Shown: positions 1-9,892 of the stretch, one piece after another
Layout of the letters: every line of letters begins with the position of its first letter
Numbering within the stretch: the stretch's first letter is position 1
Origin: Megalobrama amblycephala
Lineage: Eukaryota; Chordata; Actinopteri; Cypriniformes; Xenocyprididae
DNA: 64,000 nt
Direction of reading: 5' to 3'
NCBI RefSeq assembly: GCF_018812025.1
Contig: NC_063052.1
Coordinates: 22,756,226-22,820,225 of the forward strand
Notes under the pieces: model-generated
The model's database searches: none
Seen by the model: only the letters and a program-made list of their open reading frames with translations
Told to the model about the DNA's origin: nothing
Position numbers and translations under genes: made by a program

Positions 1-787
1 CACGATCAACATCAGCCATCTTGCAAACAGACAACTGCCTAGCACTTGCCCCTCCCACAAGAAGCGGATTTCACCTCGGACGCGCGTCAATTTCGCTTCA
101 AACGCTTGTTTTTTACGCGCGTCTATTTCGCTCTAGACGCGCGAATGCATTCAAAATGTTCAAGCGGCAAGCTAGACGCGGTAGACGCGAATTTGACGCT
201 CTATTCGCGTTTGGTGTGAACGCAGCATTAAGCCCCGGGTATACTTCACTTTCCGCGCCCGGACACGTCCGCGCGTCTTTCAAAGTATACTACACCACAG
301 ATGCGCGTGGATGACCGCGATCGTCACATGCGCAGTACAGCTTTTTTCTATGCTCTACCTGACATCGGAGAGCAGCACTGAGTCGTGTCATCAACGTGAC
401 ATTCACTGGGCATGATCGGAGAAGAAAAGAAGTGCACCCTTTCCCATATTTTACTTATCCCCCTCCATGAATGTGCCGCCCTAAACACGTCTTTGTACTC
501 TTTCAAACATCAATTGTACAAATGTGGTTACTTTCTAATCTCTTCGCACAAACGCTCGTCATATTGTGACCGCTGTCCATATCGTGTTTTTTCTCTTTTT
601 TCAAGCGTGTTGTTTTTAAACCGGTTTTTTCACACTCTTCTTTGACGGCTGAACACTGTGCTCAATACTGTGCGTATTGCCACCTAGTGGACTCTTCTAT
701 ACTGCTGGCGCATGCGCTGTTGCAGGCGGACTGTCCGCGTGGTCTCGAAATTTGGGCTGCGTGCGGACGGGGTGTGCGGGGGTGTGA
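1..787. other. Unassigned insert-like DNA abutting LINE-A
   Basis: No gene is supported. The first 230 bases are CpG-rich with repeated GACGCG/CGCGTC words, and end in a stretch reading CGCGTTTGGTGTGAACGCAG that looks like a MITE end. From about 233 to 787 the two ends (AGCCCCGGGTATAC on the left; CCCGCACACCCCGTCC on the reverse strand at the right) resemble each other only loosely. The right edge at about 787 cuts LINE-A reverse transcriptase in mid-domain, so this is probably another element inserted in LINE-A whose left boundary, or the rest of LINE-A, lies outside the window. Short ORFs here have no recognisable content. Confidence 0.3.
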
Positions 788-1844
788 TTATCAGAAATCA
801 GCCTACCAGTAACACAATAGGTCTGATCAGGATAAATAACTTGTTCCATCACTTTACTAAGTCTACTTGCCAAAACTTTGGAAAGGAGCTTATAGTCAGT
901 ACAAAGCAGGGACACGGGTCTCCAGTTTTTTATGAGCTGCAGGTCACCCTTTTTAGGCAGAAGGGTAAGAACTGCCCTTCTGCAACTTAAAGGCAAACGT
1001 TCACTGGTTATGCTATCATTCAGCACTGCCAAAAGATCTTCTCCAATTACAGACCCAAAAAAATTGTAAAAATCAACAGGCAGGCCATCTAACCCAGGAG
1101 ATTTTCTGCTCTGCATGCTTTGCAAAGCTGCATACAGTTCACCTAGGGAAATATCTACTTCCAACACTGCATTACTCTCTTGTTTAACCTGGGGAAGACC
1201 AGTATAAAAACTTTGGGCTATTACCTGCTCTTCTTGGTGCTCACATTTATACAAATTTCTGTAAAAGTTAACAGCATGTTTACGAATATCAGCATGATCA
1301 GACAACACATGTCCTGAGTCAGACTTTATACTATGAATCAATCTTTTTTGACCATTTATTCGCTCCATTCCAAAAAAAAAAAGTATTATGGAACATCCAT
1401 TTCCACTACATTTTTAAAACGGGACCTAATCAGAGCCCCTTGTGCTGAAACCCCAAGCAAATTAGTCAACACAGATTTTTTAACTTCAAGAGCTTCCAAA
1501 TAGCGTTGATCTTTTGTAGCTTCAGCTAAACCCTGGAGTTCTTCCACTTCAGACTCCAAGTCTTTTACAGACTTCATCAAAACTTTGGTAACATTACAAT
1601 GATATTGTTGACACAACTGCTTTACTTTAACTTTTCCGAAGTCCCACCACTGTTGTAAGGACATAAAATCATTTTTTGTATTTTGATGATTTTTCCAAAA
1701 AGATACAAAAATGTCTTTAAAATTTTTATCTTCTAGTAAAGCTGTATTAAAGTGCCAATAGGCACTACTAGGCTTTACACATTTCAAAAAGACACAAATC
1801 ACAACAAGTGAGTGATCAGAAAACCCAACAGGGCTAATAAAGCA
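788..1844 (-). pseudogene. LINE-A ORF2, linker and N-terminal reverse transcriptase (Tx1-like LINE)
   Basis: Part of a non-LTR retrotransposon ORF2 (endonuclease plus reverse transcriptase for target-primed reverse transcription). Reading the minus strand, the segment begins with the last endonuclease motif GFSDHSLV just inside 1844. It then has the linker (HFNTALLEDKNF, later SAQGALIRSRFKNVVEMD) and RT block 1 with SPGLDGLPVDFY, AVLTLLPKKGD and NWRPVSLLCTDYKLLSK. A stop lies at about 1386, and an A-run (about 1371-1382) shifts the frame before the RT. The RT ends at about 788 after LISDN, before the catalytic box, where foreign sequence starts. It continues in frame from the segment ending at 6866 once DIRS-A1 is removed. 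The domain match to Tx1/L1-type LINEs is clear; the exact clade is inferred. Confidence 0.85.
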
Positions 1845-1847
1845 GTT

Positions 1848-2038
1848 CCCTTTCAGTCGGTCACGTTCGACGTACGTCAGTAGTGACCGACGAATTGGGA
1901 TATCGCTTAGAGAGCCCTATCAGCTTCGTGTGAACTAAAACAAGCCAATGGAATTGGCGTGCGATATTTGCATAATGCGCACCGCCCCCGACAGGTGTAT
2001 ATAAATAGGAAGCGGATGCAATCGCACTCTGTCTTTCG
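1848..2038 (+). repeat. DIRS-A1 left inverted terminal repeat
   Basis: Starts CCCTTTCAGTCGGTCACG and runs through a core shared in inverted orientation with 6649-6823. The outermost roughly 35 bases differ from the right ITR, as in known DIRS elements, whose ends are completed from the internal circle-junction repeat. The repeat carries the promoter of the element. Confidence 0.85.
2000..2007 (+). promoter_or_regulatory. TATA box in DIRS-A left ITR
   Basis: TATAAATA lies in the ITR about 370 bp upstream of the gag ATG at 2374. The same box occurs in the other ITRs of the family (reverse complement at 6681-6690; minus-strand copy at 25600-25607), so the promoter is duplicated by the inverted repeat and would fire both inward and outward. 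Confidence 0.5.
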
Positions 2039-2373
2039 CTTCGGAGCCATACACTGGTGTCCTGCTTCAGAAGACTTTCTTCAAAAGTGAAACTAAAACT
2101 GCCTCAGAAGAGGATTAACAGCGAGCTGTTTGTGTTGGCAGTGAAGGCATTCCAGCGAGGTCGCGAGTTCCGAGGAGCCGAGCTATAAGCTCTCAACTGC
2201 TGTTTTTACAGCAACACTCTAAAAGTGTGTGTGTGTGTTGCGATTTGGGCCGGTTCCTCGGTGTGTTCAGGGAGTGGTGTACCTGAGCACATCGCGTCAC
2301 TCCCTGTGTGCTTCAGCACAAGTGAGCTGATCATTCCCCTTCTAAAAGAGCTTTACAGACGAACCCTGACAGT

Positions 2374-3058
2374 ATGTCATTTCGTCTGTGCGTTACTGGG
2401 TGCGGTCGTTCCCTGGTCCCTGCTGATGGGCACAATCGCTGCATCTCGTGTTTGGGCGTTCAGCACGCTGAAGCAGCTTTTGTGGATGGTTCATGTTCCC
2501 ATTGCGGGAATATGACTATCGCGGTGCTGAGGTCTAGGCTCTCCTTCCTGAAGTCTCAGGAAGCGGGGGTCCCCTCCCCTATGCCCCGTTCGACCGTTTT
2601 TTCCGGCCCCGGTCGGAATGACGGTTCGGCGGTGTATAGGAAGGGCGACCTGAGGATTACGGTCAGGGCTTCCCCGCCGAGCGGAAACGCTCCGCGGGCC
2701 CCTGCCGCCTCATCAGCACCGCAACCCATTGTGCCACCGTTGGTTTCCGCTGGGCCCTCTACGGACTGTCCAGCCGTTACCTTTGGTGCGCCTGCGGCGG
2801 AGCAGATGTCGATCTCTGCATCGGAAGGTGAGCCAGAGTCCTCGGGGGAGGAAGATCCGGACGCGCTGCTGCCCTCCGGGACGGTAGCGTTGCCCGAGTC
2901 GGATCCCGAGTTGACGGCTGTGCTTTCCCGGGCCGCCTTGTGTGTCGGGCTCGAGTGGAACCCTCCACCCTGCCCCGGCCCATCTCGGTTGGATGATTGG
3001 TACTTGGGGGGGGGGTCGCGCTGGTCAGGTCCAGCGTCCCGCCCCAATGCCATTCTTG
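2374..3058 (+). pseudogene. DIRS-A1 gag-like ORF, 3' half deleted
   Basis: Begins with ATG in a run of cysteines (MSFRLCVTGCGRS, then CISCLGVQHAEAAF and CSHCG), a putative zinc-binding head. A proline/serine-rich acidic middle follows (SSGEEDPDALLPSGT). DIRS gag proteins are presumed structural and poorly conserved. Similarity to the minus-strand copy ends near 3056, where sequence jumps to the pol region, so the basic C-terminal tail seen in DIRS-A2 is missing. The start was chosen because the same ATG opens the sister copy. Confidence 0.75.
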
Positions 3059-3059
3059 T

Positions 3060-4861
3060 GATGCGATTCAGTTCGCCCGGCGTCCCCCGGTTTTCAGGGG
3101 TGTCCACTTCACTCAAGTGTCGTTGGACAGTGCACCTGTTCTCCGGGCGGAGATTGCTGTCCTACTGGCGAAGGATGCAATCGAGCCGGTCCCTCCAGCC
3201 GATATGAAGTCGGGGTTCTACAGCCCCTACTTCATTGTACCGAAAAAGGGCGGTGGGCTACGGCCAATCCTGGATCTGCGCGTCCTGAACCGGTATCTCC
3301 ACAAGATGCCGTTCAAGATGCTCACGCAGAAGCGCATTTTCGAATGCGTCCGTCCCCGGGATTGGTTTGCAGCAATCGACCTGAAGGACGCGTACTTTCA
3401 TGTCTCGATTCTGCCTCGACACAGACCCTTCCTGCGGTTTGCGTTCGAGGGTCGGGCATATCAGTACAAAGTCCTACCCTTCGGGCTGGCCCTGTCACCC
3501 CGCGTCTTTACGAAGGTTGCGGAGGCGGCCATTGTTCCCCTCAAGGAACAGGGCGTTCGTATTCTCAACTATCTCGACGACTGGCTGATCCTGGCCAGCT
3601 CGCGAGAGCAGTTGTGCGAACACAGGGACATGGTTTTAGCTCACCTCAGCCGGTTGGGTCTTCGGGTCAACTGGGACAAGAGCAAACTCGCCCCCGGGCA
3701 GAGGATCTCTTATCTCGGTCTCGAGCTAGACTCGGTCGCACGGACTGCGCGTCTCACCGAGGCGCGCGTCCAGTCGGTGTTGAACTGCCTGAGCTCGCTC
3801 AAGCGCAGGACAGCGGCCCCACTGAAAGATTTTCAGAGGCTCCTGGGGCATATGGCATCTGCAGCCGCGGTCACGCCGCTCGGATTGCTCCATATGAGGC
3901 CGCTTCAACACTGGCTCCGCGGCCGGGTCCCGAGATGGGCGTGGCAGCGCGGCACGCTCCGTGTCCCCGTGACACCGAGCTGCCGTCGCACCCTCATCCG
4001 GTGGTCGGATCCTTCGTTCCTGCGGGCCGGAGTACCCCTCGAACAAGTGTCCAGGCATGCTGTGGTCTCCACAGATGCCTCTGCCACGGGATGGGGGCCA
4101 CGTACAACGGGCATGCAGTGTCGGGTCTTTGGACGGGGCCTCAGCTGCATTGGCATATCAATTGCCTCGAGTTGCTAGCAGTACGTCTTGCTCTGGCCCG
4201 CTTCAAGGAGCTCCTGTCAGACAAGCACGTACTGGTCCGTTCGGACAGCACTGCGGCCGTTGCGTACATCAACCATCAAGGTGGTCTACGCTCCCGTCGC
4301 ATGTCGCAACTCGCCCGCCATCTCTTGTTGTGGAGTCAGAAGCATCTGAGGTCCCTTCGGGCCACTCATGTCCCAGGTGTGCTCAACCGTGCGGCCGACG
4401 AGCTGTCACGGCAGCCTCCACTTGCGGGCGAGTGGCGGCTCCACCCCCAGGCGGTTCAGCTGATTTGGCAGCATTTCAGCGAGGCCCAGGTAGACCTGTT
4501 TGCCTCCCCAGAAACTGCCCACTGCCAGTGGTTCTATTCCCTGACCGGCGGCACGCTCGGCACGGATGCCCTGGCACACAGCTGGCCCCAGGGTCTACGC
4601 AAATATGCGTTTCCCCCAGTGAGCCTTCTCGCACAACTCCTGTGCAAGGTCAGGGAGGACGGGGAGCAGGTCTTGTTAGTGGCTCCGTACTGGCCCACTC
4701 GGACCTGGTTCTCGGACCTCATCCTCCTCGCGACAGCCCCTCCCTGGCCAATTCCTCTGAGGAAGGACCTCCTGACTCAGAGACGGGGCACCCTGTGGCA
4801 CCCGCGTCCCGATCTGTGGAACCTCCACGTGTGGTCCCTGGACGGGATGCGGAGGTTCTGA
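3060..4861 (+). pseudogene. DIRS-A1 pol: reverse transcriptase, RNase H, methyltransferase-like
   Basis: Reverse transcriptase motifs in order: GFYSPYFIVPKKGGGLRPI, WFAAIDLKDAYFHV, YKVLPFGLALSPRVF and the catalytic NYLDDW at about 3567-3584. RNase H follows with STDASATGWG, WHINCLELLAV and VRSDSTAAVAYINHQGG. Next is the DIRS-specific domain with EAQVDLFASPETAHCQWFYS, KYAFPPVSLL and VLLVAPYWPTRTWFSDL, which resembles the adenine-methyltransferase-like domain of DIRS elements. The true start is lost in the gag-pol deletion. One G is missing in the run at about 4097 relative to DIRS-A2, putting most of RNase H in another frame. The ORF stops at 4861, overlapping the recombinase frame, as is normal for the group. 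Confidence 0.9.
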
Positions 4862-5778
4862 GTGATCTCCCGCAAGCGGTCGTAGACACCATCACTTCCG
4901 CTAGAGCTCCTTCCACTAGGAGCCTCTACGCGCTGAAGTGGAACCTGTTCGTCGAATGGTGCGCCTCTCGCCGAGAGGACCCCCGATCATGCTCGGTCAG
5001 ATCTGTGCTTTCCTTCCTGCAAGAAGGGTTGGAGCGAAGGCTGTCTCCCTCCACCCTGAAGGTGTATGTTGCCGCTATCGCTGCACATCACCACGCAGTT
5101 GAGGGTAAGTCCCTGGGGAAACACGATCTGATCATCAGGTTCCTGAGGGGGGCAAGGAGACTGAATCCTCCTCGCCCTTCCTCCGTACCCTCTTGGGATC
5201 TGACCCTGGTTCTCTTAGCTCTCCGGGGTCATCCCTTTGAGCCCTTGCGATCAGTCGACCTGAAACTAATGTCTCTGAAAACTGTCCTTCTGGTCGCATT
5301 GGCTTCCCTTAAGAGGGTAGGGGACCTGCATGCGTTTTCGGTCGACGAAGCGTGCCTAGAGTTCGGGCCCGGTGATTCTCACGTCATCCAGAGACCCCGG
5401 CCTGGATACGTGCCCAAGGTTCCTACCACTCCCTTCAGAGATCAGGTAGTGAACCTGCAAGCGCTGCCCTCGGAGGAGGCAGACCCAGCCCTAGCTTTGC
5501 TCTGTCCCGTCCGCGCTCTGCGTGTGTACGTGGACAGAACGCGAAGCTTCAGGACCTCAGATCAGCTCTTTGTCTGTTACGGAGGCCAGCAGAAGGGAAA
5601 GGCTGTCTCCAAGCAGAGGATGGCCCACTGGATAGTGGATGCCATCGCCTTGGCGTATGAATCCCAGGGCGTGCCTTGCCCGCTCGGGTTGAGAGCCCAC
5701 TCCACCAGAGGGGTGGCCTCTTCCTGGGCGCTGGCTCATGGCGCCTCGCTGACAGATATCTGTAGAGCTGTGGGCTAG
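4846..5778 (+). pseudogene. DIRS-A1 tyrosine recombinase, truncated by nonsense
   Basis: This enzyme integrates DIRS circles without target duplication. The recognisable protein starts near DAEVLSDLPQAVVDTI, with the core-binding domain (SARAPSTRSLYALKWNLF, LSPSTLKVYVAAIAAHH). The catalytic domain has the first arginine region LASLKRVGDLHAF, LLCPVRALRVYVDRTRSF, and the HxxR box AHSTRG (codons 5698-5709). TGG has become TAG at 5776-5778. The catalytic tyrosine codon (TAT at 5806-5808, context ARFYSLRV) still follows in the same frame but is not translated. The frame is open further upstream, but that part is a shadow of pol. Confidence 0.9.
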
Positions 5779-6485
5779 GCGACACCTAACACGTTCGCTA
5801 GGTTTTATAGCCTACGTGTAGAGCCGGTATCTTCACGTGTACTCGCATCCACTAGTCGGTAGACGTGTTGTACCCGCTCTAAGTGTCGGCTTGCAATGCC
5901 ATTCCCGCCCCTTGGCCGGATACGTGCATACTTTTCACTCCAGTTGTGTTCCCCGCTTGGCGAACCCTGTCGAGTTCCTCCGCCTCCCCCTTCGGCTCGG
6001 ACATTGCGGAGTGTCTGATGCCAGGCCTACATCCGTCGCTGACGCTGTCTGTTGGCTGGGGCCCATATGTCGTGACTCCTCTACGTGAGCGGTCCCATAT
6101 GTGTATTCATCCACGGTTTAAAACTCCCTACGGGCCGAGTCCGTGTCTTTCCATCAGCAGAGCCGGCTCTGCTGTCACCTGTCAGATGAGTCTCCCCCTA
6201 CCCAGGTGGAGCCATCCCAGGGACCCCATATGCGTACTGCCCCCCGGGCCAGTCCATATGGGTATTCTCCACGTAAACTCCTCCCCCGTTGGGTAGGTAG
6301 TGGCCTCCGCAGCGTTCCCTACGGGTTCGCTTCCCCAGTGTAGTCTAGTTTACTTAGTGGGTATCAGGTAAAACAGCAGTAAACTCCTCGGCGTGAGCTC
6401 GCCCCCTAAAAAGGCTATGGGCGGTTAGAGCTCGCGTTGAGCACTGGAAGGGGTTTCGTAACTGTGGCGCTTTAGTTGGGATCCC
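5779..6485 (+). other. DIRS-A1 untranslated recombinase end and 3' UTR
   Basis: Contains the last recombinase codons after the premature stop, including the tyrosine codon, then noncoding sequence shared in reverse orientation with 19871-20550 of DIRS-A2. Short ORFs here occur in both copies by identity and show no domain. Confidence 0.6.
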
Positions 6486-6592
6486 AATTCGTCGGTCACT
6501 ACTGACGTACGTCGAACGTGACCGACTGAAAGGGAACGTCTCGGTTACGTATGTAACCCTCGTTCCCTGAAGGAGGGAATGGAGACGTACGT
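6486..6592 (+). repeat. DIRS-A1 internal complementary region (circle junction)
   Basis: Reads as the reverse complement of the left end (ending CCGACTGAAAGGG) joined through one AAC at 6535-6537 to the reverse complement of the right end (GTCTCGGTTACGTATG). Established DIRS models use this region as template to regenerate the termini in the circular intermediate. Confidence 0.8.
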
Positions 6593-6648
6593 CCCGTCGC
6601 CACAGTTTCTGTACCCTCGCTGTAGTGCGGACACCAGTTGTCTCCTCA

Positions 6649-6868
6649 GCGAAAAACAGAGTGCGATTGCATCCGCTTCCTATTTATATACACCTGTCGG
6701 GGGCGGTGCGCATTATGCAAATATCGCACGCCAATTCCATTGGCTTGTTTTAGTTCACACGAAGCTGATAGGGCTCTCTAAGCGATATCCCAATTCTTCG
6801 GTCACTACTGACGTACGTCTCCGTTCCCTCCTTCAGGGAACGAGGGTTACATACGTAACCGAGACGTT
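6649..6868 (+). repeat. DIRS-A1 right inverted terminal repeat
   Basis: Inverted copy of the left ITR core, including the TATA box as TATTTATATA at 6681-6690, then a right-specific end CGTAACCGAGAC followed by GTT (6866-6868) shared with the target. Confidence 0.85.
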
Positions 6869-7526
6869 TTTAACAACATTAAAATTATATTTAAAACAAT
6901 AAAAACGATCAAGTCTGGCCATGGACAATAAATTATCTTTACAATGAGTCCAGGTATATTGACTCTGATTACCATGTAACCCTCTCCACACATCAAATAA
7001 CTCATGGGTCTCTAATAATTGAATCAGACGAGTGCGAGAGGCAGGATGAGGCTCTACATGATTTCTATCAAGTCTGTTTTCAGTGCAATTCCAGTCTCCA
7101 CCTATAAATAAAAATTCTTTATCATTACAATCTCTAATAACATCATTCACAGCCTCCAAAAAAGTCAATCTCTCTAAACCAACAGATGGAGCATATACAG
7201 TGATAAATACAAATTGCACATTTTCATATATTACTCTAACTTTTAACAATCGACCTTTAATAACTTCTTCACATTCAACAGATTGAGGATTGAAACTTTT
7301 AGAAAAAAGAACACCCACTCCACAACTATTACTTGTTTTGTGACTTAAAAAAACATCACCCTCCCATTCTCTCTTCCAGTCAACTTCGTTATCAGCAGTA
7401 CTATGAGTCTCTTGTACAAAGATAACGTCCAATTTTTTAAGGGAGCACAGTCTAAAAAATGAAGCTCTTTTTCTTTCATCTCTGGCTCCATTTAAGTTTA
7501 GACTGCCTATTTTTTAACTCACTCAT
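6866..7526 (-). pseudogene. LINE-A ORF2, APE-type endonuclease domain
   Basis: Apurinic-like endonuclease that nicks target DNA for LINE insertion. Motifs on the minus strand: VIFVQETHST (catalytic Glu), FVFITVYAPS, FIGGDWNCTENRLDR (Asp/Asn), and YTWTH with ARLDRFY. The domain is cut by DIRS-A1 at 6866; the next motif SDHSLV is recovered in frame at 1844. A likely ORF2 start is the ATG at 7526 (MSEL). An extra A in the run at about 7511-7516 shifts the frame between that ATG and the SLNLNGARDERKRASFF segment, so translation would fail early. Confidence 0.85.
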
Positions 7527-7589
7527 AAAACAAAAGAAAACAAAAGAAAAACAGAAGAAAAACAAATTAGAAGATTTACTAAACATATT

Positions 7590-9002
7590 CACCATCTTCT
7601 AATTGTCTTTTGGCTTTCAAAACAAGTTTTTTTTTAAACGATAAATCTCTTGGTCAGTGAAAACTTTCTCTCCTGCGCTTTCAGAGCTTCTTTGAAAGGG
7701 ATTAACTGAATCAATGAAAAGTTGTAAATCAGGAAACACATTCTCAATTTTCACATTCCTGGCTCCTTTAGTACTCTTAAGAAACTTCTTGATACTCAAC
7801 ATAGAGTAGCCACTATTTTTCAGGGGCAAGGACTATGAAGAAGCTAAAGAATCAACATCAGAGTCCACCTCAACATCACTGTCAAAAGTCTGAGAACAAT
7901 CACGCAGAGGAACATTTTTCATTTTATCAGGAAGTTGATAAACATCTCCAATTTTTCTTTTCCTATCATTAGAGTTGTCATCCACAACCATCTAACTTTC
8001 TTCATCCAAAGAACCTCCTACTTCCTCCACTTCCTTCTGCAAATTACTACTGGCCTCTTCTTCCAAATCAATATCACAGTGTTGACTGTTCTCAACAGAG
8101 TTCTCTCGGACAACTGAATCTGGCCTTTGAACTCTGTGTGATTGTTTCGGTTTTAATCTGTCTGATTCATTCTGTTTTTGTACTTGACATTCATTAAATC
8201 CATTTTGCTTTTGTCTCTGAGATTCATTTAGTTCAAACTGTTTTTGTTCTTGTGACTCATTTAATTCAAACTGATTTTGTCCCTGAGAATCATTTAGTTC
8301 ATTCAGCTGTTGTCTTTGAGATTTATTTGAATCATCCAATTCATGTCCCCGAGTTTTATTTGATTCACTCTGTTTTTGACCCTGAGATTCATTTAATTCA
8401 TTTTGTTTTTGCTCTTGAGATTTGACTGTTTTGTCCGATTTCTGTCCCTGAGGTTCATTTGATCCATTTTTCTTTTGTTTCTGAGATTTATTTGACTCAC
8501 CCTGTTCTACAGTTTCAATATTAATCTCAGCAGCAGTTTTTTCTGGACAAGAACGAATGAGATGGCCCTCCACTCCACATCCAAAACATTTCATTTTTTT
8601 CTGAGGTTACATAAACGTTGTAGTCATAATCATCCACTCTGAATTTAAACACTAAGTTTAATTCTTCATTGTTGTTTTTTAAGATCATAAAGACTTGCCT
8701 TCTAAAAGAAACAACATGTCTCAATTGTGGAGATTTACAGCCGAGAGAAATCGATCTAATCGGCGACATTAGTTGTCCATGTCGTGAAAGTTCTCTTTCT
8801 AACATCTCATTACTAATGAACGGAGGGACTTGCGACAAAATTATCTTTTTTGCCGGATTAACAAGCGGCACTGCTTGAACGAGGACATCTTTAATTGTTA
8901 CGCCTTGTTCAACAATTGTTGCAACTTTATCAAAACTATCCACAAAAATCACAACACCATTGTTCATTCTAAACGCGGATTTAACGCTGTCGTAACCAAC
9001 AA
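7590..9002 (-). pseudogene. LINE-A ORF1 protein, main part
   Basis: ORF1 of a Tx1-like LINE, an RNA-binding chaperone. The minus strand opens with VGYDSVKSAFRMNNGVVIFV, then NPAKKIILSQVPPFISNEML and a probable RRM-like segment (VSFRRQVFMILKNNNEELNL). A frameshift in the A-run at about 8594 precedes a CCHC zinc knuckle CFGCGVEGHLIRSC. Next come a run of roughly ten-residue ELNESQGQKQ repeats, an acidic stretch and the C-terminal segment YSMLSIKKFLKSTKGARN with FTDQEIYRLKK. At least one stop (about 7990) and the frameshift break it. The N-terminus lies 17.6 kb away at 26635-26754 and joins in frame at 9000. Confidence 0.8.
8160..8500 (-). repeat. In-frame minisatellite in LINE-A ORF1
   Basis: About ten imperfect copies of a 30-33 base unit encoding variants of ELNESQGQKQ, directly after the zinc knuckle. 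Glutamine, asparagine and serine dominate, predicting a disordered low-complexity tail. The unit is repeated in frame, so it probably expanded while the ORF was still under selection. Confidence 0.75.
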
Positions 9003-9022
9003 CCCAGCAAACATGCTTCTTT

Positions 9023-9430
9023 GGGGCCCGTGTGGGGCCATTGCGGGCAGCCCACTGTGGGCCCAGATACCGGCGTGAAATGCGGGGCACATGTGGGCCC
9101 CACACTATGGGGCCAGTGTGGGGCCCCAGTGGGACAGCCCAAAGTGTGGGCTGACTGTGGGCTGGCCCACACTATGCAGAGTGGGCCCCTGTTGGGGCCA
9201 GAAGTGGGCCCACAGCAAGCCCCTTAGGGGCCCGTGTGGGGCCATTGCGGGCAGCCCACTGTGGGCCCAGATACCGGCGTGAAATGCGGGGCACGTGTGG
9301 GTCCCGCACTATGGGACCCAGGTGAGGACCCAGTGGGACAGTCCAAAGTGTGGGCTGACTATGGGCTGGCCCACACTAAGCAGAGTGGGCCCCTGTTGGG
9401 GCCATTTGTGGGCCCACAGCAAGCCCATAC
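9023..9430 (+). repeat. Left subterminal tandem repeat, 204-bp unit x2
   Basis: Two copies begin GGGGCCCGTGTGGGGCC at 9023 and 9227, with further GTGGGC/GCCCAC words to about 9480. Each unit carries many short inverted GGGCC/GGCCC pairs. ORFs rich in W, G, P and H are artefacts of this composition. Confidence 0.85.
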
Positions 9431-9662
9431 TGTGGGCAAAGTGTGGGTATACTGTGGGTACACTGGGAAAAGAGTGGGCATACTGTGAACAATGCACAGA
9501 TGTGTAAGAACATACCTTTGGCTTTAACAAACAAGATTAGTTTGGTTCTACTTTGCATTTGCCACAGCACACACAAAACAAGTTCACTTGTTAAAAGAAT
9601 AAATTAGAAGTCATATGTTTCAAATAATTTCATTTATTCACATTCATGTAAAAAATAAAAAA

Positions 9663-9671
<9 letters not shown>

Positions 9672-9724
<53 letters not shown>
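9672..9724. repeat. (AT)n microsatellite
   Basis: Uninterrupted alternating TA/AT tract of about 53 bases, followed by ACACACACAC. Confidence 0.95.
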
Positions 9725-9728
<4 letters not shown>

Positions 9729-9739
9729 TATACACACAC

Positions 9740-9890
9740 ACAATACATTACCATTCAAAAGTTCAGTAATATTTTTAAAATGCTTTTGAAAGAAGTTCTT
9801 TCTGCTCATCAAGGCTGCATTTATTTGATAAAAAAAAACAAAAACATTAAAAAGAGTAATATTCTGAAATAATATTAACTTAAAATATCT
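9740..9890 (-). repeat. Dispersed repeat fragment
   Basis: ATTACCATTCAAAAGTTCAG followed by CAAGGCTGCATTTATTTG resembles a very common cyprinid dispersed repeat (recalled, not searched). A further piece of the same kind (GTGTCACATGATCATTCAG) lies near 11166, so the repeat may be split by the fold-back element between them. Confidence 0.35.
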
Positions 9891-9892
9891 CA

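Larger units (their letters stand above)
1845..6868 (+). mobile_element. DIRS-A1: DIRS-type tyrosine-recombinase retrotransposon, defective
   Basis: About 5.0 kb with DIRS organisation: inverted terminal repeats (ITRs), gag-like ORF, RT-RNaseH-methyltransferase ORF, overlapping tyrosine recombinase ORF, and an internal circle-junction repeat before the right ITR. It lies inside LINE-A ORF2 at one GTT trinucleotide present at both edges (1845-1847 and 6866-6868), with no longer target duplication. It is about 1.25 kb shorter than its sister copy at 19484-25762, mainly from one deletion spanning the 3' half of gag and the start of pol. A one-base loss in the RNase H region and a nonsense codon in the recombinase also inactivate it. 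Confidence 0.93.

Noticed and set aside
412..645. 77-codon ORF near the left edge
   Set aside because: No motif, no neighbour context, Ser/Phe-rich composition typical of noncoding AT-rich sequence.
2556..3116. Minus-strand ORF opposite DIRS-A1 gag, and similar antisense ORFs across both DIRS copies
   Set aside because: GC-rich shadows of gag and pol; no recognisable motifs.
4057..4845. N-terminal extension of the recombinase frame
   Set aside because: This part is antiphase to RNase H and methyltransferase coding; homology to recombinases starts near 4846.
9021..9530. Trp/Gly/Pro/His-rich ORFs on both strands
   Set aside because: They follow the GTGGGC tandem units and exist in several frames at once; no domain.
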